64,000 nt of DNA from Lacibacter luteus (lineage in GTDB: Bacteria > Bacteroidota > Bacteroidia > Chitinophagales > Chitinophagaceae): the NCBI RefSeq assembly GCF_004118265.1, contig NZ_SDHW01000007.1, forward strand, positions 124,001 through 188,000, written 5' to 3'. Below, piece after piece: positions 1 through 7,317 of the stretch. The notes under the pieces are model-generated. The model was not told where the DNA came from. It saw nothing but the letters and a program-made list of their open reading frames with translations, and did no database searches. Positions within the stretch are counted from its first letter, which is position 1. Every line of letters starts with the position of its first letter. Both the position numbers and the translations under genes were made by a program.

Positions 1-475
1 TTGATTTTGCAAACGCAACATTTGCGCAGAGATACTTGCCTTCCTGGTTAGAACAGTTAAGCAGGATGAAACCATGTTTTTCTTTTGAAACAAACGCAAA
101 ATCTTCGGGTTGTTTCCATATCTGCAGCCAGTTTTCCGGCGATACCCTGTCGTGGTTGCCTCTTGTTACATAGTAGGGCACTTTCAATGTATCGTACACT
201 TTTTTTACTTCGGGCATAAGGCCGGGTGCATCATGGATGAGATCACCGTTGAATACAACAAAGTCAACATGCTCTTCTTTACCGATCGCTTCAATGAGGT
301 TGCGGTGCGAAGTTTCAAAATCGGTATTGGGTTGTCCCCAGTGTCCGTCGGAAGCAGTAATAAATTTAAGCCGTGCTAATGCAGGCTTTCCCGATTCTGC
401 AATACTGAGATAGGGGGCTGCCAAGAGTGATGAACTTAATAAACTAACCTGTTGTAAAAAGAGACGACGCTGCAT
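1..475 (-). CDS. Tat-exported calcineurin-like metallophosphoesterase (3' part lies outside the window)
   Basis: The reading frame starts at 475 and runs off the left edge, giving about 158 visible residues. It begins with a twin-arginine-type signal (RRLFLQ near residues 3-8 followed by a hydrophobic stretch), so export to the periplasm or surface is likely. Metal-ligand blocks of the calcineurin-like phosphoesterase fold are present in order: SDGH (about 42-45), FNGDLIHD (75-82) and RGNHD (105-109). These blocks bind a dinuclear metal centre that hydrolyses phosphoesters. The substrate cannot be read from the sequence. The last metal-binding histidines of the family would be in the missing part. 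Confidence 0.85.
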   Translation of the reverse strand, partial: MQRRLFLQQVSLLSSSLLAAPYLSIAESGKPALARLKFITASDGHWGQPNTDFETSHRNLIEAIGKEEHVDFVVFNGDLIHDAPGLMPEVKKVYDTLKVPYYVTRGNHDRVSPENWLQIWKQPEDFAFVSKEKHGFILLNCSNQEGKYLCANVAFAKS

Positions 476-527
476 TGGATAAAATTATCAATTAGGAATG
501 AGAAAAACGGCTGGTAACAATTTGTTC

Positions 528-941
528 TTATTCTGTATTTGCAGCTGTGTTGGACGGAACGGGTTTTCGGAAAAGAAAACAGATTGCTATATACACGATC
601 CACACAGCTGAAAAATAAACCAGGCCTTGCAGGTTCGATGCAATGTCTTCTGGATCAAAACGGCCATGAATACGTTTGTGAAAGAATTTATTGGAATACT
701 CCTGCGCCAGTTCAATAGCATAGCCAAACATATACAGCAAGCCAAAGATGAAAGCATGAATGATGAGATTGCGTTTTGCAAACAGGATATTTAAAAACGC
801 AGCAGCAAGAAAGTAAAAAGCAGCATGCATTTCTTTATCCATTCCCCTGAACATAGATGGCAGCTTCAGCATGAAGCCAACGATGGCAATACCAAAGCAG
901 AATACTGCAATAAAAATTTTTGTGCCGATGCTCAGTTTCAT
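528..941 (-). CDS. VanZ-like family membrane protein
   Basis: 137 residues with four predicted membrane segments. It carries the two VanZ-like signatures: DKEMHAAFYFLA after the first segment (about 35-46) and a block with glutamate, glutamine, arginine, aspartate and asparagine between segments three and four (AIELAQ near 75-80, then R, DPED and SNLQG around 94-107). VanZ itself gives low-level teicoplanin resistance, but most homologues have no assigned role. It is convergent with nothing and reads in the same direction as its neighbours, 31 bases after the next membrane gene. Confidence 0.85.
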   Translation of the reverse strand: MKLSIGTKIFIAVFCFGIAIVGFMLKLPSMFRGMDKEMHAAFYFLAAAFLNILFAKRNLIIHAFIFGLLYMFGYAIELAQEYSNKFFHKRIHGRFDPEDIASNLQGLVYFSAVWIVYIAICFLFRKPVPSNTAANTE

Positions 942-972
942 TTAGTGAAAAGTGAATGTGTTGTAAGATAAT

Positions 973-1374
973 CTATTTCGTGGTGCGGATGATTGTAGTG
1001 GCTGCTTTCAGTTCAAAGTAGGCGAGTAGAAGAATAAGGATCATCTCTCCGATAAAATAGAGCAATCCATACACGGTAATTTCTTGGAAAAACAAAAAGA
1101 CGAGCACAAAGGTTAGAAAACAATAGAGCAGATTGGCGATTGCAATTATTCTTAAACGGAAGGCAGGGTTAACAGTTTTATTCACCGCATTTGTAAACGA
1201 ATAAACGGACAACAGCAACGCAATAGCCGACAGTACATACAATACATTTGTTGGCATCCCGAAAAAAGTTGTAAACCTGGTTAATACCAACCCAAGCAGA
1301 ATAGCAGATACCAATGCGCCAATACCATCGATGAGAAAAATGATTTGTGTTTTTAGTTTACTGTATGACTGCAT
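973..1374 (-). CDS. Small integral membrane protein of unknown function (paralogue pair, intact copy)
   Basis: 133 residues with four hydrophobic segments (about 12-32, 41-60, 73-97, 101-122). I recognise no family. The same gene occurs again at 2995-3429 as a truncated copy; the two share a stretch of about 315 bases that differs at only a few dozen positions. This copy is taken as the intact one because it keeps a complete fourth segment and a natural stop. Its start aligns with the internal ATG of the second copy, which supports the start at 1374. Confidence 0.6.
   Translation of the reverse strand: MQSYSKLKTQIIFLIDGIGALVSAILLGLVLTRFTTFFGMPTNVLYVLSAIALLLSVYSFTNAVNKTVNPAFRLRIIAIANLLYCFLTFVLVFLFFQEITVYGLLYFIGEMILILLLAYFELKAATTIIRTTK
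1056..1374. repeat. Direct repeat copy A (about 315 bp, paralogous gene segment)
   Basis: This segment matches 3113-3430 in the same orientation with roughly 90% identity by eye. The repeat covers the start and first three membrane segments of the small membrane gene. The 2 kb between the copies holds two unknown genes and two REP-like doublets, so recombination between the copies could delete or duplicate that cargo. Confidence 0.8.
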
Positions 1375-1400
1375 TGGTTATTTATTAATGGTCGCTGCCT

Positions 1401-1454
1401 TTACCAACCACCTTTTATTTTTCCATTTCGGTTTGCGGAGAGACTCCAACCGAT
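1401..1454. repeat. Degenerate REP-like doublet, copy 1 (inside a coding end)
   Basis: On the minus strand this reads as a decayed version of the double hairpin found at 1990-2052 and 3041-3107: ATCGGTTGGAGTCTC, then AACCGAAAT, then GGTGGTTGG. It codes for the last residues of the neighbouring 189-residue protein. Confidence 0.55.
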
Positions 1455-1970
1455 AGAAGCGTTATTTTTTCGATTAGTCCTAATTTTTTTTTGGTCACTA
1501 TAAGCAAATTGTAATGCGTCCAGTGCTTTTATTCTTTCAATATCGGGAGGATTATATGATTCCAAAAAATCAATCATTGTTGAGATAGTTCGATACTGTG
1601 TGTCAGTTTTAATTTGACCTACCTTAATAAGTTTATCAATTTTCTCAAATAGTTTACCAAATAAATCAACTTTATGCCCAGTAGTAGTTTCAATATAAAA
1701 TTGATAATCTAAATTCCCTGTTGCAACCGACATTTCGGAAATATCCTTAAACCATCTTTTTAATGTTGATAACTTGTTTTTTTTATGAAGAGTTAACGCA
1801 TGATTCTTTAAATCGGAAAAATAACTACCTAGCTCTTCCCCAAAATTAACAATTTCACCGTCATGTTTTTGTATTGGAGTTTTTCGCATAAGCATGTCTG
1901 TATAATCAAGACCTGCAATAACAATATCTCTATATTTATCCAGTTCGCTTTTTTGGTTTGCGTTGGCCAT
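1401..1970 (-). CDS. Hypothetical protein with repeat-derived C-terminus
   Basis: 189 residues, mostly charged and probably helical, with no membrane segment or signal peptide. I recognise no family. The last 17 or so residues (ending KIKGGW) are encoded by a decayed REP-like doublet, so the original C-terminus has probably been replaced or extended by a repeat. The gene sits in the low-GC accessory island and starts just downstream of another REP-like doublet. The ATG at 1970 follows a normal spacer and is the best start. Confidence 0.5.
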   Translation of the reverse strand: MANANQKSELDKYRDIVIAGLDYTDMLMRKTPIQKHDGEIVNFGEELGSYFSDLKNHALTLHKKNKLSTLKRWFKDISEMSVATGNLDYQFYIETTTGHKVDLFGKLFEKIDKLIKVGQIKTDTQYRTISTMIDFLESYNPPDIERIKALDALQFAYSDQKKIRTNRKNNASIGWSLSANRNGKIKGGW

Positions 1971-1989
1971 AGTCCTGTGAGTAATTTTT

Positions 1990-2052
1990 AATGGTTCGTG
2001 TCTCCAACCATTTGCTGTAAAAATATTTCGTTTGGTGGAGACACCAAACCAT
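1990..2052. repeat. REP-like doublet, copy 2
   Basis: Two hairpins separated by AAATATTTTTACAGCAAAT: on the minus strand GGTTTGGTGTCTCCACCAAAC is followed by a GGTTGGAGACACGAACC partner. The spacer between the hairpins is identical to that in the copy at 3041-3107. It lies between two accessory genes. Confidence 0.8.
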
Positions 2053-2109
2053 AAGAAAATGTCGAACCCAACTTACGTAAAACCTAATGTTGCCTGCTGT
2101 TGTTCTTTG

Positions 2110-2982
2110 TCACATGCTACCAGAGTCAGGCCAATTTGTCCAGTGAGTATTCGGTTTTAATGTGGGCTTGTATAAAGTTGTGTCGCCAGTTGCAATAACT
2201 TTAGCTATGAGTTGCCACGTTTCGTAAGAACTTGGTCGGTTATCCTGATATTGGTTTTGATTGTATTCGCCAGCTGATTTTTCCTGTTGCCGAAACATCG
2301 AAGCAAAAGTTTCAAAGTCTAAAGGATATTCACCACCAACAAGATTTTTATTGAACTCATAAGTTGTCCGTAAATGTTCGTCACTGATTGTAGGCTGAAT
2401 AATTTCATTGAAGTCACGATGATACCACTCGTCAATAACAAATATTTTTTTAAGCTCTTTAGGAATTGATTTGTAAAGTTCTTCGTCTGTTGCTCTAAAT
2501 AAGTCCCGATGTTTTGTTATAAGTAATCTGCCGACTTCTTCTAAAGAAATTTCTCCAGGTTCGTATTCTTTAATTTCAATTCCTGCATTCAAATAATCTT
2601 GTTTGTCATGAGAGAGCTCAATTTGTCTGCCTCTAGTATTCCAAATTTTAGCGTCAGACTTTAGAACTTCTCCGTCAACTGTTTCGTTGAAGTCATTCCA
2701 CTCAATAGGATAAACTGTATAATAGTTTATATCCTGTCCGTTGTAATGTTCCAAATTTGTGAGGCAATTTCCGAAATAGTATATGTCAAGCATAATGCCA
2801 CTACCTCTTGGATTGTAACCTAACCGTTCAGCGGCAATCGCCCATTTGTCATCGTCACCTTTAAAAATATTAAGTCGACTGTCTATGAGATATGAATAAA
2901 CATGACCTAAATCTATAAACAGGCAGTAGTAGCCTAATTTATAATCGTCAAGCTTTGCAAGAATTTGGTATTCTGTAATCAT
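2110..2982 (-). CDS. Hypothetical protein, DUF7003-like
   Basis: 290 residues, soluble, rich in Tyr, Asp and Glu, without signal peptide. The start (MITEYQILAKLDDY) and the DDDKWAIAAERLGYNPRGS block at about 43-61 resemble proteins I know as the DUF7003 family of Bacteroidota; function unknown. This assignment is from memory and moderate. The gene sits in the accessory island just left of the truncated membrane gene, and its upstream flank shares a 25-base motif with the flank of the gene at 4421-4885, which suggests both arrived by a similar route. Confidence 0.55.
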   Translation of the reverse strand: MITEYQILAKLDDYKLGYYCLFIDLGHVYSYLIDSRLNIFKGDDDKWAIAAERLGYNPRGSGIMLDIYYFGNCLTNLEHYNGQDINYYTVYPIEWNDFNETVDGEVLKSDAKIWNTRGRQIELSHDKQDYLNAGIEIKEYEPGEISLEEVGRLLITKHRDLFRATDEELYKSIPKELKKIFVIDEWYHRDFNEIIQPTISDEHLRTTYEFNKNLVGGEYPLDFETFASMFRQQEKSAGEYNQNQYQDNRPSSYETWQLIAKVIATGDTTLYKPTLKPNTHWTNWPDSGSM

Positions 2983-3010
2983 GGTAGAATGTCGCTATAC
3001 AATAGAAGCC

Positions 3011-3035
3011 AACACATAAATATACGCAGCTTCTT
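3011..3035. repeat. Shared 25-base flank motif, copy 1
   Basis: AACACATAAATATACGCAGC followed by TTCTT. The same motif with one or two changes occurs at 4898-4922. Both copies lie just upstream (minus strand) of unknown accessory genes, 30 or fewer bases from their starts. Confidence 0.7.
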
Positions 3036-3040
3036 TTCTT

Positions 3041-3107
3041 AATGGTTGGAGTCTCCTCCAACCATTTGCTGTAAAAATATTTCGGTTGGTGGAGACACCA
3101 ACCGATA
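3041..3107. repeat. REP-like doublet, copy 3 (best preserved)
   Basis: On the minus strand a hairpin GGTTGGTGTCTCCACCAACC is followed by AAATATTTTTACAGCAAAT and a second hairpin GGTTGGAGGAGACTCCAACC. Each has an 8-bp perfect stem and a 4-base loop. It sits exactly at the break point of the truncated membrane gene. Confidence 0.85.
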
Positions 3108-3112
3108 AGAAA

Positions 3113-3430
3113 TAGAGCAATCCATACACGGTAATTTCTTCATAAAACAAAAAGACGAGCACAAAGGTTAGAAAACAATAGAACAGATTGGCAATTGCAA
3201 TTATTCTTAAGCGGAAGGCTGGGTTAGCAGGCTTGTTCGCCGCATTTGTAAACGAATAAACGGACAACAGCAACGCAATAGCCGACAGCGCATACAATAT
3301 ATTTTTGGGCATGCCGAAAAATGATTCAAAGGTTGTTAATACAAAACCAAGCATACAAGCCGATACCAATGCGCCAATGCCATCGATGAGGAAAATTTTT
3401 TGTGTGGTTATTTTACTGAATTGCTGCATG
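3113..3430. repeat. Direct repeat copy B
   Basis: Counterpart of 1056-1374 in the same orientation. Its left end coincides with the REP-like doublet, which shows where the duplication was cut. Confidence 0.8.
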
Positions 3431-3699
3431 AATGATGTTGTGGTTGTGCGACACTGTAAAGCTTTTTTGCAAAAGTCCATTCAATAGTACAAAGGTTTGG
3501 CGGAATAAAATACAAGCAACGGCAAAGAAAAGGAAAGCACAAGCGAGACGCTTGCGCTAAAGTGAGGCATGGCATTCATTTACTTCAGCGTTAATTGCTT
3601 TCTGTTGCTGATTAAAGACAAAATGTTTGGATGTAGTTCGAAAGCCATGCTTTTGTAAATGCATTGTTGTGCGTTTGTCTTGCCAATCAAGCATAGCTG

Positions 3700-4194
3700 T
3701 TATTGTATTATCGGTGGTGCTTTAATCGTCTCTTTTATCTTCAGGATTTCCTTTGAAACCGTGAATCGCAAAACCCTTCCATTAAAAAACTGGTCAGGAT
3801 AAAATTCGATGTAGAGAGAAGAGCTTTTCAGATTCAAAGACGTATCTTCTTTTGGCAGCAAAGGCAAAATAGCAACATTAGCTTGTGTTTGCGGGTCCCT
3901 AGTAAATGAGAGCTTTTCCAAATTCGGCAAACCGTACTTTCCTGTTATTTTATTATACCATTTACAATCGTTGAGAATATTCTCTTTAATAAATGTTCGA
4001 TAGGTTTCCTGGTCAATATGTGATGCCGACACTTCATACAATGCTAATATTTGTGCCGTATCACATTTTTGAAGGTTCGATAAGAGCTTACCAGTAACTT
4101 CTTTCATTTTAGATTCTTTTGTTTGCTGTGAACAGCCTGAATGATGGAAAGCAGTTAAGATACATAGTAGAAAAAGGGAATACCTAAAGTTCAT
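3700..4194 (-). CDS. Hypothetical lipoprotein
   Basis: 164 residues with a lipoprotein signal peptide: hydrophobic core about 5-16 and lipobox HSGC with the acceptor Cys at about 21. The mature part has no motif I recognise. It is a lone minus-strand gene in the accessory island. Inverted copies of a short sequence flank it: GTTGTGCGTTA 5' and AACGCACAAC 3' on its own strand, reminiscent of cassette boundaries. The nearly 220-base spacer after it (3481-3699) has no gene; it contains an imperfect hairpin built on AGCGCAAGCG. Confidence 0.65.
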   Translation of the reverse strand: MNFRYSLFLLCILTAFHHSGCSQQTKESKMKEVTGKLLSNLQKCDTAQILALYEVSASHIDQETYRTFIKENILNDCKWYNKITGKYGLPNLEKLSFTRDPQTQANVAILPLLPKEDTSLNLKSSSLYIEFYPDQFFNGRVLRFTVSKEILKIKETIKAPPIIQ

Positions 4195-4230
4195 TTTAAT
4201 TCATAAATTTTGGGGCAGGCTAAGATAACG

Positions 4231-4427
4231 CACAACGTTCGAGGCTTGCTGCAGGGCTGGTATTTTATAACTGTCCGCCCGGCAACTGAAGCCGATTGAA
4301 AAACTGATGATGAAGGTAACAACTAAAAGCTAAATAGAATTCGGTCAAGCCCGATATTAGCTGATATTAGTACAACTGATGATTGTTGTTACGTCCGCCA
4401 GCATTGCAGCAAACCACATGTTAGCGG
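4231..4427. repeat. attC-like imperfect palindrome
   Basis: Between two unknown minus-strand genes the spacer folds on itself in nested order: CGCACAAC with GTTAGCGG at the outside (imperfect), GCTTGCTGC..GCTGG with CCAGC..GCAGCAAAC next, and the perfect GTAACAAC (4316-4323) with GTTGTTAC (4385-4392) inside. This resembles integron attC sites or other cassette boundaries of Bacteroidota. No integron integrase is seen in the window, so the assignment is structural only. Confidence 0.5.
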
Positions 4428-4885
4428 TAGTTTTTTACTTTGTCAAGTAGCCCGTTTATAATTGCATATATGGCTTCTCTATTTAATTCAGTGTCTTTAA
4501 TAACCTTAGAAAGTTCAAGTAACTGTTCTGATGTCAGGTCAAACTTCGCCTTTAATTCTTGCAGTCGTGTTTTTCCGTTTTTGAAGTCAGAAAACAATTG
4601 ATAAGTTTCTGTCAATTTGTTTTCAGTATCTCTTAAAACGCCATATCCTCCATGAGATATCAGTTCAACCTTTTTGTCATATTTATTTACTGTCAAACCT
4701 CGAGCTCCACCAGCTACAGGTGGTTCTTCAGGTATTTGTCCTGTCAATGTTAACCAGATAAAGTCAAAGTAGTATTTGTCAACAAACTCTTCTTCGTCTC
4801 CAAGTCCGAACATAAATTCTGGCAAAACTTCGCCTATGTCCGAAACATATTGTTGTGCTATATGTCTTGCTTCTAAGGCTGTCAT
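4421..4885 (-). CDS. Hypothetical cassette-borne protein
   Basis: 154 residues from the ATG at 4885, soluble and acidic, no recognised family. The longer frame from 4993 would add 36 residues that read through the shared flank motif, so the inner ATG is preferred. The gene is tightly bracketed by inverted sequences on its strand: TGTTAGCGGTAA ends 5 bases before the start, and TACCGCTAACA includes the stop codon. This is the layout expected of a gene cassette with little non-coding sequence. Confidence 0.55.
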   Translation of the reverse strand: MTALEARHIAQQYVSDIGEVLPEFMFGLGDEEEFVDKYYFDFIWLTLTGQIPEEPPVAGGARGLTVNKYDKKVELISHGGYGVLRDTENKLTETYQLFSDFKNGKTRLQELKAKFDLTSEQLLELSKVIKDTELNREAIYAIINGLLDKVKNYR

Positions 4886-4897
4886 GAAATTACCGCT

Positions 4898-4922
4898 AAC
4901 ACATAAATATAGGCAGCTTCTT
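4898..4922. repeat. Shared 25-base flank motif, copy 2
   Basis: AACACATAAATATAGGCAGC followed by TTCTT, matching 3011-3035. It marks the junction between the conserved MATE gene side and the accessory island. Confidence 0.7.
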
Positions 4923-4971
4923 GGTGAAAAACGATTGATCATCAACAGAAAGTTAACAAGCATCATCTTCG

Positions 4972-6330
4972 CTATATCACCTTTCCCTTCCACTTATCAC
5001 TCTTCAAATAATTAAATGCCATTACAAAAATTACGCTCCAGTAAATCAGTTCCGAAGCCCATGCCCAAATGAGACTGAGCTTGTACACTTCCAGCACAAG
5101 AACAATATAAACGAGATAAGCAACAATGGTTACCGCTTCAATGAGCAGGTTCATTTTGGTATTGCCCGTACCCGTTACAGCATTCAGCCATACCACAGCG
5201 ATCGACATCAGCAACATACCTGTTGTTACCATACGCAATACAGGTACAGCAGCTGTTACAAATTCGGCAGACAAACGAAACACCGACAGCAGCTCCTGTG
5301 CAAACACATTAAAAACAATAAACATCAGCAATGCCGAACTGAAACTCAGCTTCATAATGCGGTAGATCAGCTTGTGTACATCATGACTTCTTCCTTGTCC
5401 GATGATATTACTCACCATGGCATTGGTAGTTGATGCAAAGGCCCAGATAAACACCCCGGCCAACGAAAATATATTCCGCATTACGTTGGAAACAGCCAGT
5501 GCACGTTCGCCATGATGTTCAATTAAAATATAAAACACCAGCCAGCTGATGAGGCTGATGGAAAACTGTCCGATAAGTGGTGCTGCCACATTTAAAATAA
5601 GCATTGTACGCTCTTTGCTGTAGCGCAGGTAATTGAACAAATGAAAACGGATGTGCAGCCGTTTGATAAAAACAAAAAGAAACACCACGATCATTCCGAT
5701 AAACTCTGCCAGTACCGATGCATAAGCCGCACCGTTAAAACCCAGCTTTGGTAAACCAAAATGACCATTGATCAATCCATAATCGAAAAAAATATTGGCA
5801 CCCGCTTCAAACAAAGTACCGATCATGAGGTAGCGGCTGTTATTCGTTCCCACCAAAAATGCATTCCCCATCTGGAACAGGTACAGGAAGGGTAAACCCC
5901 AAACACGGATCTTTAAAAAATCAACCGCTGTTTTATCGATGTTTTGCGATTGCAGAACTTTATTGAAAATGAAAGGAGCGAGCAGGTACGTTAGTGCAAT
6001 ACCAATGGCAGCAAACAACAACGCAATACGTACGCCCTGCGAAAAAAGTTTGCCGATCTCTTCCAAACGGTTCTCGCCTGCACGCCTTGCAATAAGCGAT
6101 TGAATGGCATTGTTCAATCCATTGCCAACAACAGCCACCACTAAAAAATAAACGCCTGTAATACCGGCGGTACCCAATGCCGCTTCGCCCAATCCGCTGA
6201 TAAAAAAATTATTGGCAGTAAAATTGAGGAAGGGTACAAGTAATGAAAGACTGATGGGCAGCGACATCGACAATATTTGTCGTGTGCTGATTTCGAGTTG
6301 CAGATTGTTTTTCGGTAAAGCAGTTTCCAA
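4972..6330 (-). CDS. MATE family multidrug/sodium-coupled efflux transporter
   Basis: 452 residues with about twelve hydrophobic segments arranged as two similar halves, the usual size for MATE (NorM/DinF) exporters of the inner membrane, which expel cationic compounds in exchange for Na+ or H+. Early residues SMSLPISLSLLVPFLNFTAN and a later ATTNAMVSNIIGQGR block fit the family pattern. Substrate cannot be predicted. The start at 6330 places a hydrophilic head of about 18 residues before the first segment. It is the first gene of the minus-strand run and the last conserved gene before the accessory island. Confidence 0.9.
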   Translation of the reverse strand: METALPKNNLQLEISTRQILSMSLPISLSLLVPFLNFTANNFFISGLGEAALGTAGITGVYFLVVAVVGNGLNNAIQSLIARRAGENRLEEIGKLFSQGVRIALLFAAIGIALTYLLAPFIFNKVLQSQNIDKTAVDFLKIRVWGLPFLYLFQMGNAFLVGTNNSRYLMIGTLFEAGANIFFDYGLINGHFGLPKLGFNGAAYASVLAEFIGMIVVFLFVFIKRLHIRFHLFNYLRYSKERTMLILNVAAPLIGQFSISLISWLVFYILIEHHGERALAVSNVMRNIFSLAGVFIWAFASTTNAMVSNIIGQGRSHDVHKLIYRIMKLSFSSALLMFIVFNVFAQELLSVFRLSAEFVTAAVPVLRMVTTGMLLMSIAVVWLNAVTGTGNTKMNLLIEAVTIVAYLVYIVLVLEVYKLSLIWAWASELIYWSVIFVMAFNYLKSDKWKGKVI

Positions 6331-6360
6331 GCAATGTGTTTTTGGCGAAGATAAGATAGA

Positions 6361-6440
6361 GTCGCAGATGATGCTGATTTAGCAGATTTTCACAGATTCA
6401 AAAATCAGTGGTCATCCATCCGATCTGTGTCATCTGCGAC
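6361..6440. repeat. Intergenic inverted-repeat element
   Basis: The arms GTCGCAGATGA (6361-6371) and TCATCTGCGAC (6430-6440) are perfect inverse complements around a 58-base middle that itself holds several CAGAT and ATCTG words. It separates the divergent MATE and DUF3822 genes. The sequence resembles a family of ATCTGCG-rich interspersed repeats seen in other Bacteroidota. Confidence 0.65.
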
Positions 6441-6480
6441 GCTATTCACCCGATTATCGTATTATTGCAGCAATTGAAGT

Positions 6481-7317
6481 ATGAGTACAGTATTACATCC
6501 AACAGTTGAGCTTAGTATCAGCAACCCCGAAGCGGTTGATACAGCATCGGCTTACCTGTTGGTGCAGGTGGGGAATGGATTTATTGGTTTTGCATCTTTT
6601 CAACCAACAGAAAAAAAAGTAAATGCATGGGTTGTGTACGAAACAGCCTTGCATGAACTGGAAGAGAAGCTGGGTGCTATTGCAGCCAAACACGATTGGG
6701 TGCACAGCAACTATCAGAAAGTATTGCTGGTACAGTATGCGGCAAATAATGTATTGGTGCCCGCAATGCTCAACAGCGATGCTGCAAAAGAACCCTTGCT
6801 TGAACTGGTAAATGGCCCTTCGCAAAACACGGTATTGGCAAGAGATATTGTGTTGCAGCAAAGCCTGGTTAATCATTACAGTATTGATGCAACAGCAGCG
6901 GCAATATTGAATAAACGTTTTGCGAAAGGAGAGTGGTGGCATGTACAATCGTTATTGCTTACAAAAAGAGCAGCAGCAGAAGCAAGGATAACGGTTACCA
7001 TCCGTTTCAGCGAAGTGCAGCTTACTGCAGAGCGTGCAGGAAAGTGGTTACTGTTGCAATCGTATAGTTATCAAACTCCCGAAGATGTGTTGTATTATAT
7101 TCTAAATACAATGGAACAGCAGCAGCTGAGCCAGGAAGAAACAACGGTGTTGCTGCAGGGATATATCAATCAACATTCGGTTTTGTACGATGTGTTGTAC
7201 AATTATATTCTTAACCTGCAGTTGAAAGAAGAACTTGCTTACAGCTTTCCTGCAAAAGAAGAACATCCGGTACATTTATCAGCTTCACTCGACCAGGTTT
7301 TAGTATGCGTATCATAA
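6481..7317 (+). CDS. DUF3822 family protein
   Basis: 278 residues, soluble. By context and overall pattern it is the DUF3822 protein commonly found before rsmD in Bacteroidota; these proteins are thought to have an actin/Hsp70-type ATPase fold, function unknown. Here it is the first gene of a compact operon: its last 13 bases overlap the start of rsmD. The first ATG after the divergent spacer is used. Repeated QQ runs and a low Cys count are unremarkable. Confidence 0.75.
   Translation: MSTVLHPTVELSISNPEAVDTASAYLLVQVGNGFIGFASFQPTEKKVNAWVVYETALHELEEKLGAIAAKHDWVHSNYQKVLLVQYAANNVLVPAMLNSDAAKEPLLELVNGPSQNTVLARDIVLQQSLVNHYSIDATAAAILNKRFAKGEWWHVQSLLLTKRAAAEARITVTIRFSEVQLTAERAGKWLLLQSYSYQTPEDVLYYILNTMEQQQLSQEETTVLLQGYINQHSVLYDVLYNYILNLQLKEELAYSFPAKEEHPVHLSASLDQVLVCVS

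Larger units (their letters stand above)
2995..3429 (-). pseudogene. Truncated second copy of the small membrane protein gene
   Basis: Residues from the ATG at 3429 onward (MQQFSKITTQKIFLIDG) align with the protein of 973-1374 through the first three membrane segments and stop matching after the GLLYF block near 3117. From there the frame reads through a REP-like doublet and a cassette-type flank, giving an unrelated tail of about 37 residues. The fourth membrane segment is lost. It is most likely a broken duplicate, although a short protein could still be made. An upstream TTG would add residues with no homology and is not used. Confidence 0.7.

Noticed and set aside
1401-1970. Toxin-antitoxin or restriction function for the unknown island genes
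   Set aside because: No nuclease, antitoxin or methyltransferase motif is visible, so no function was assigned.
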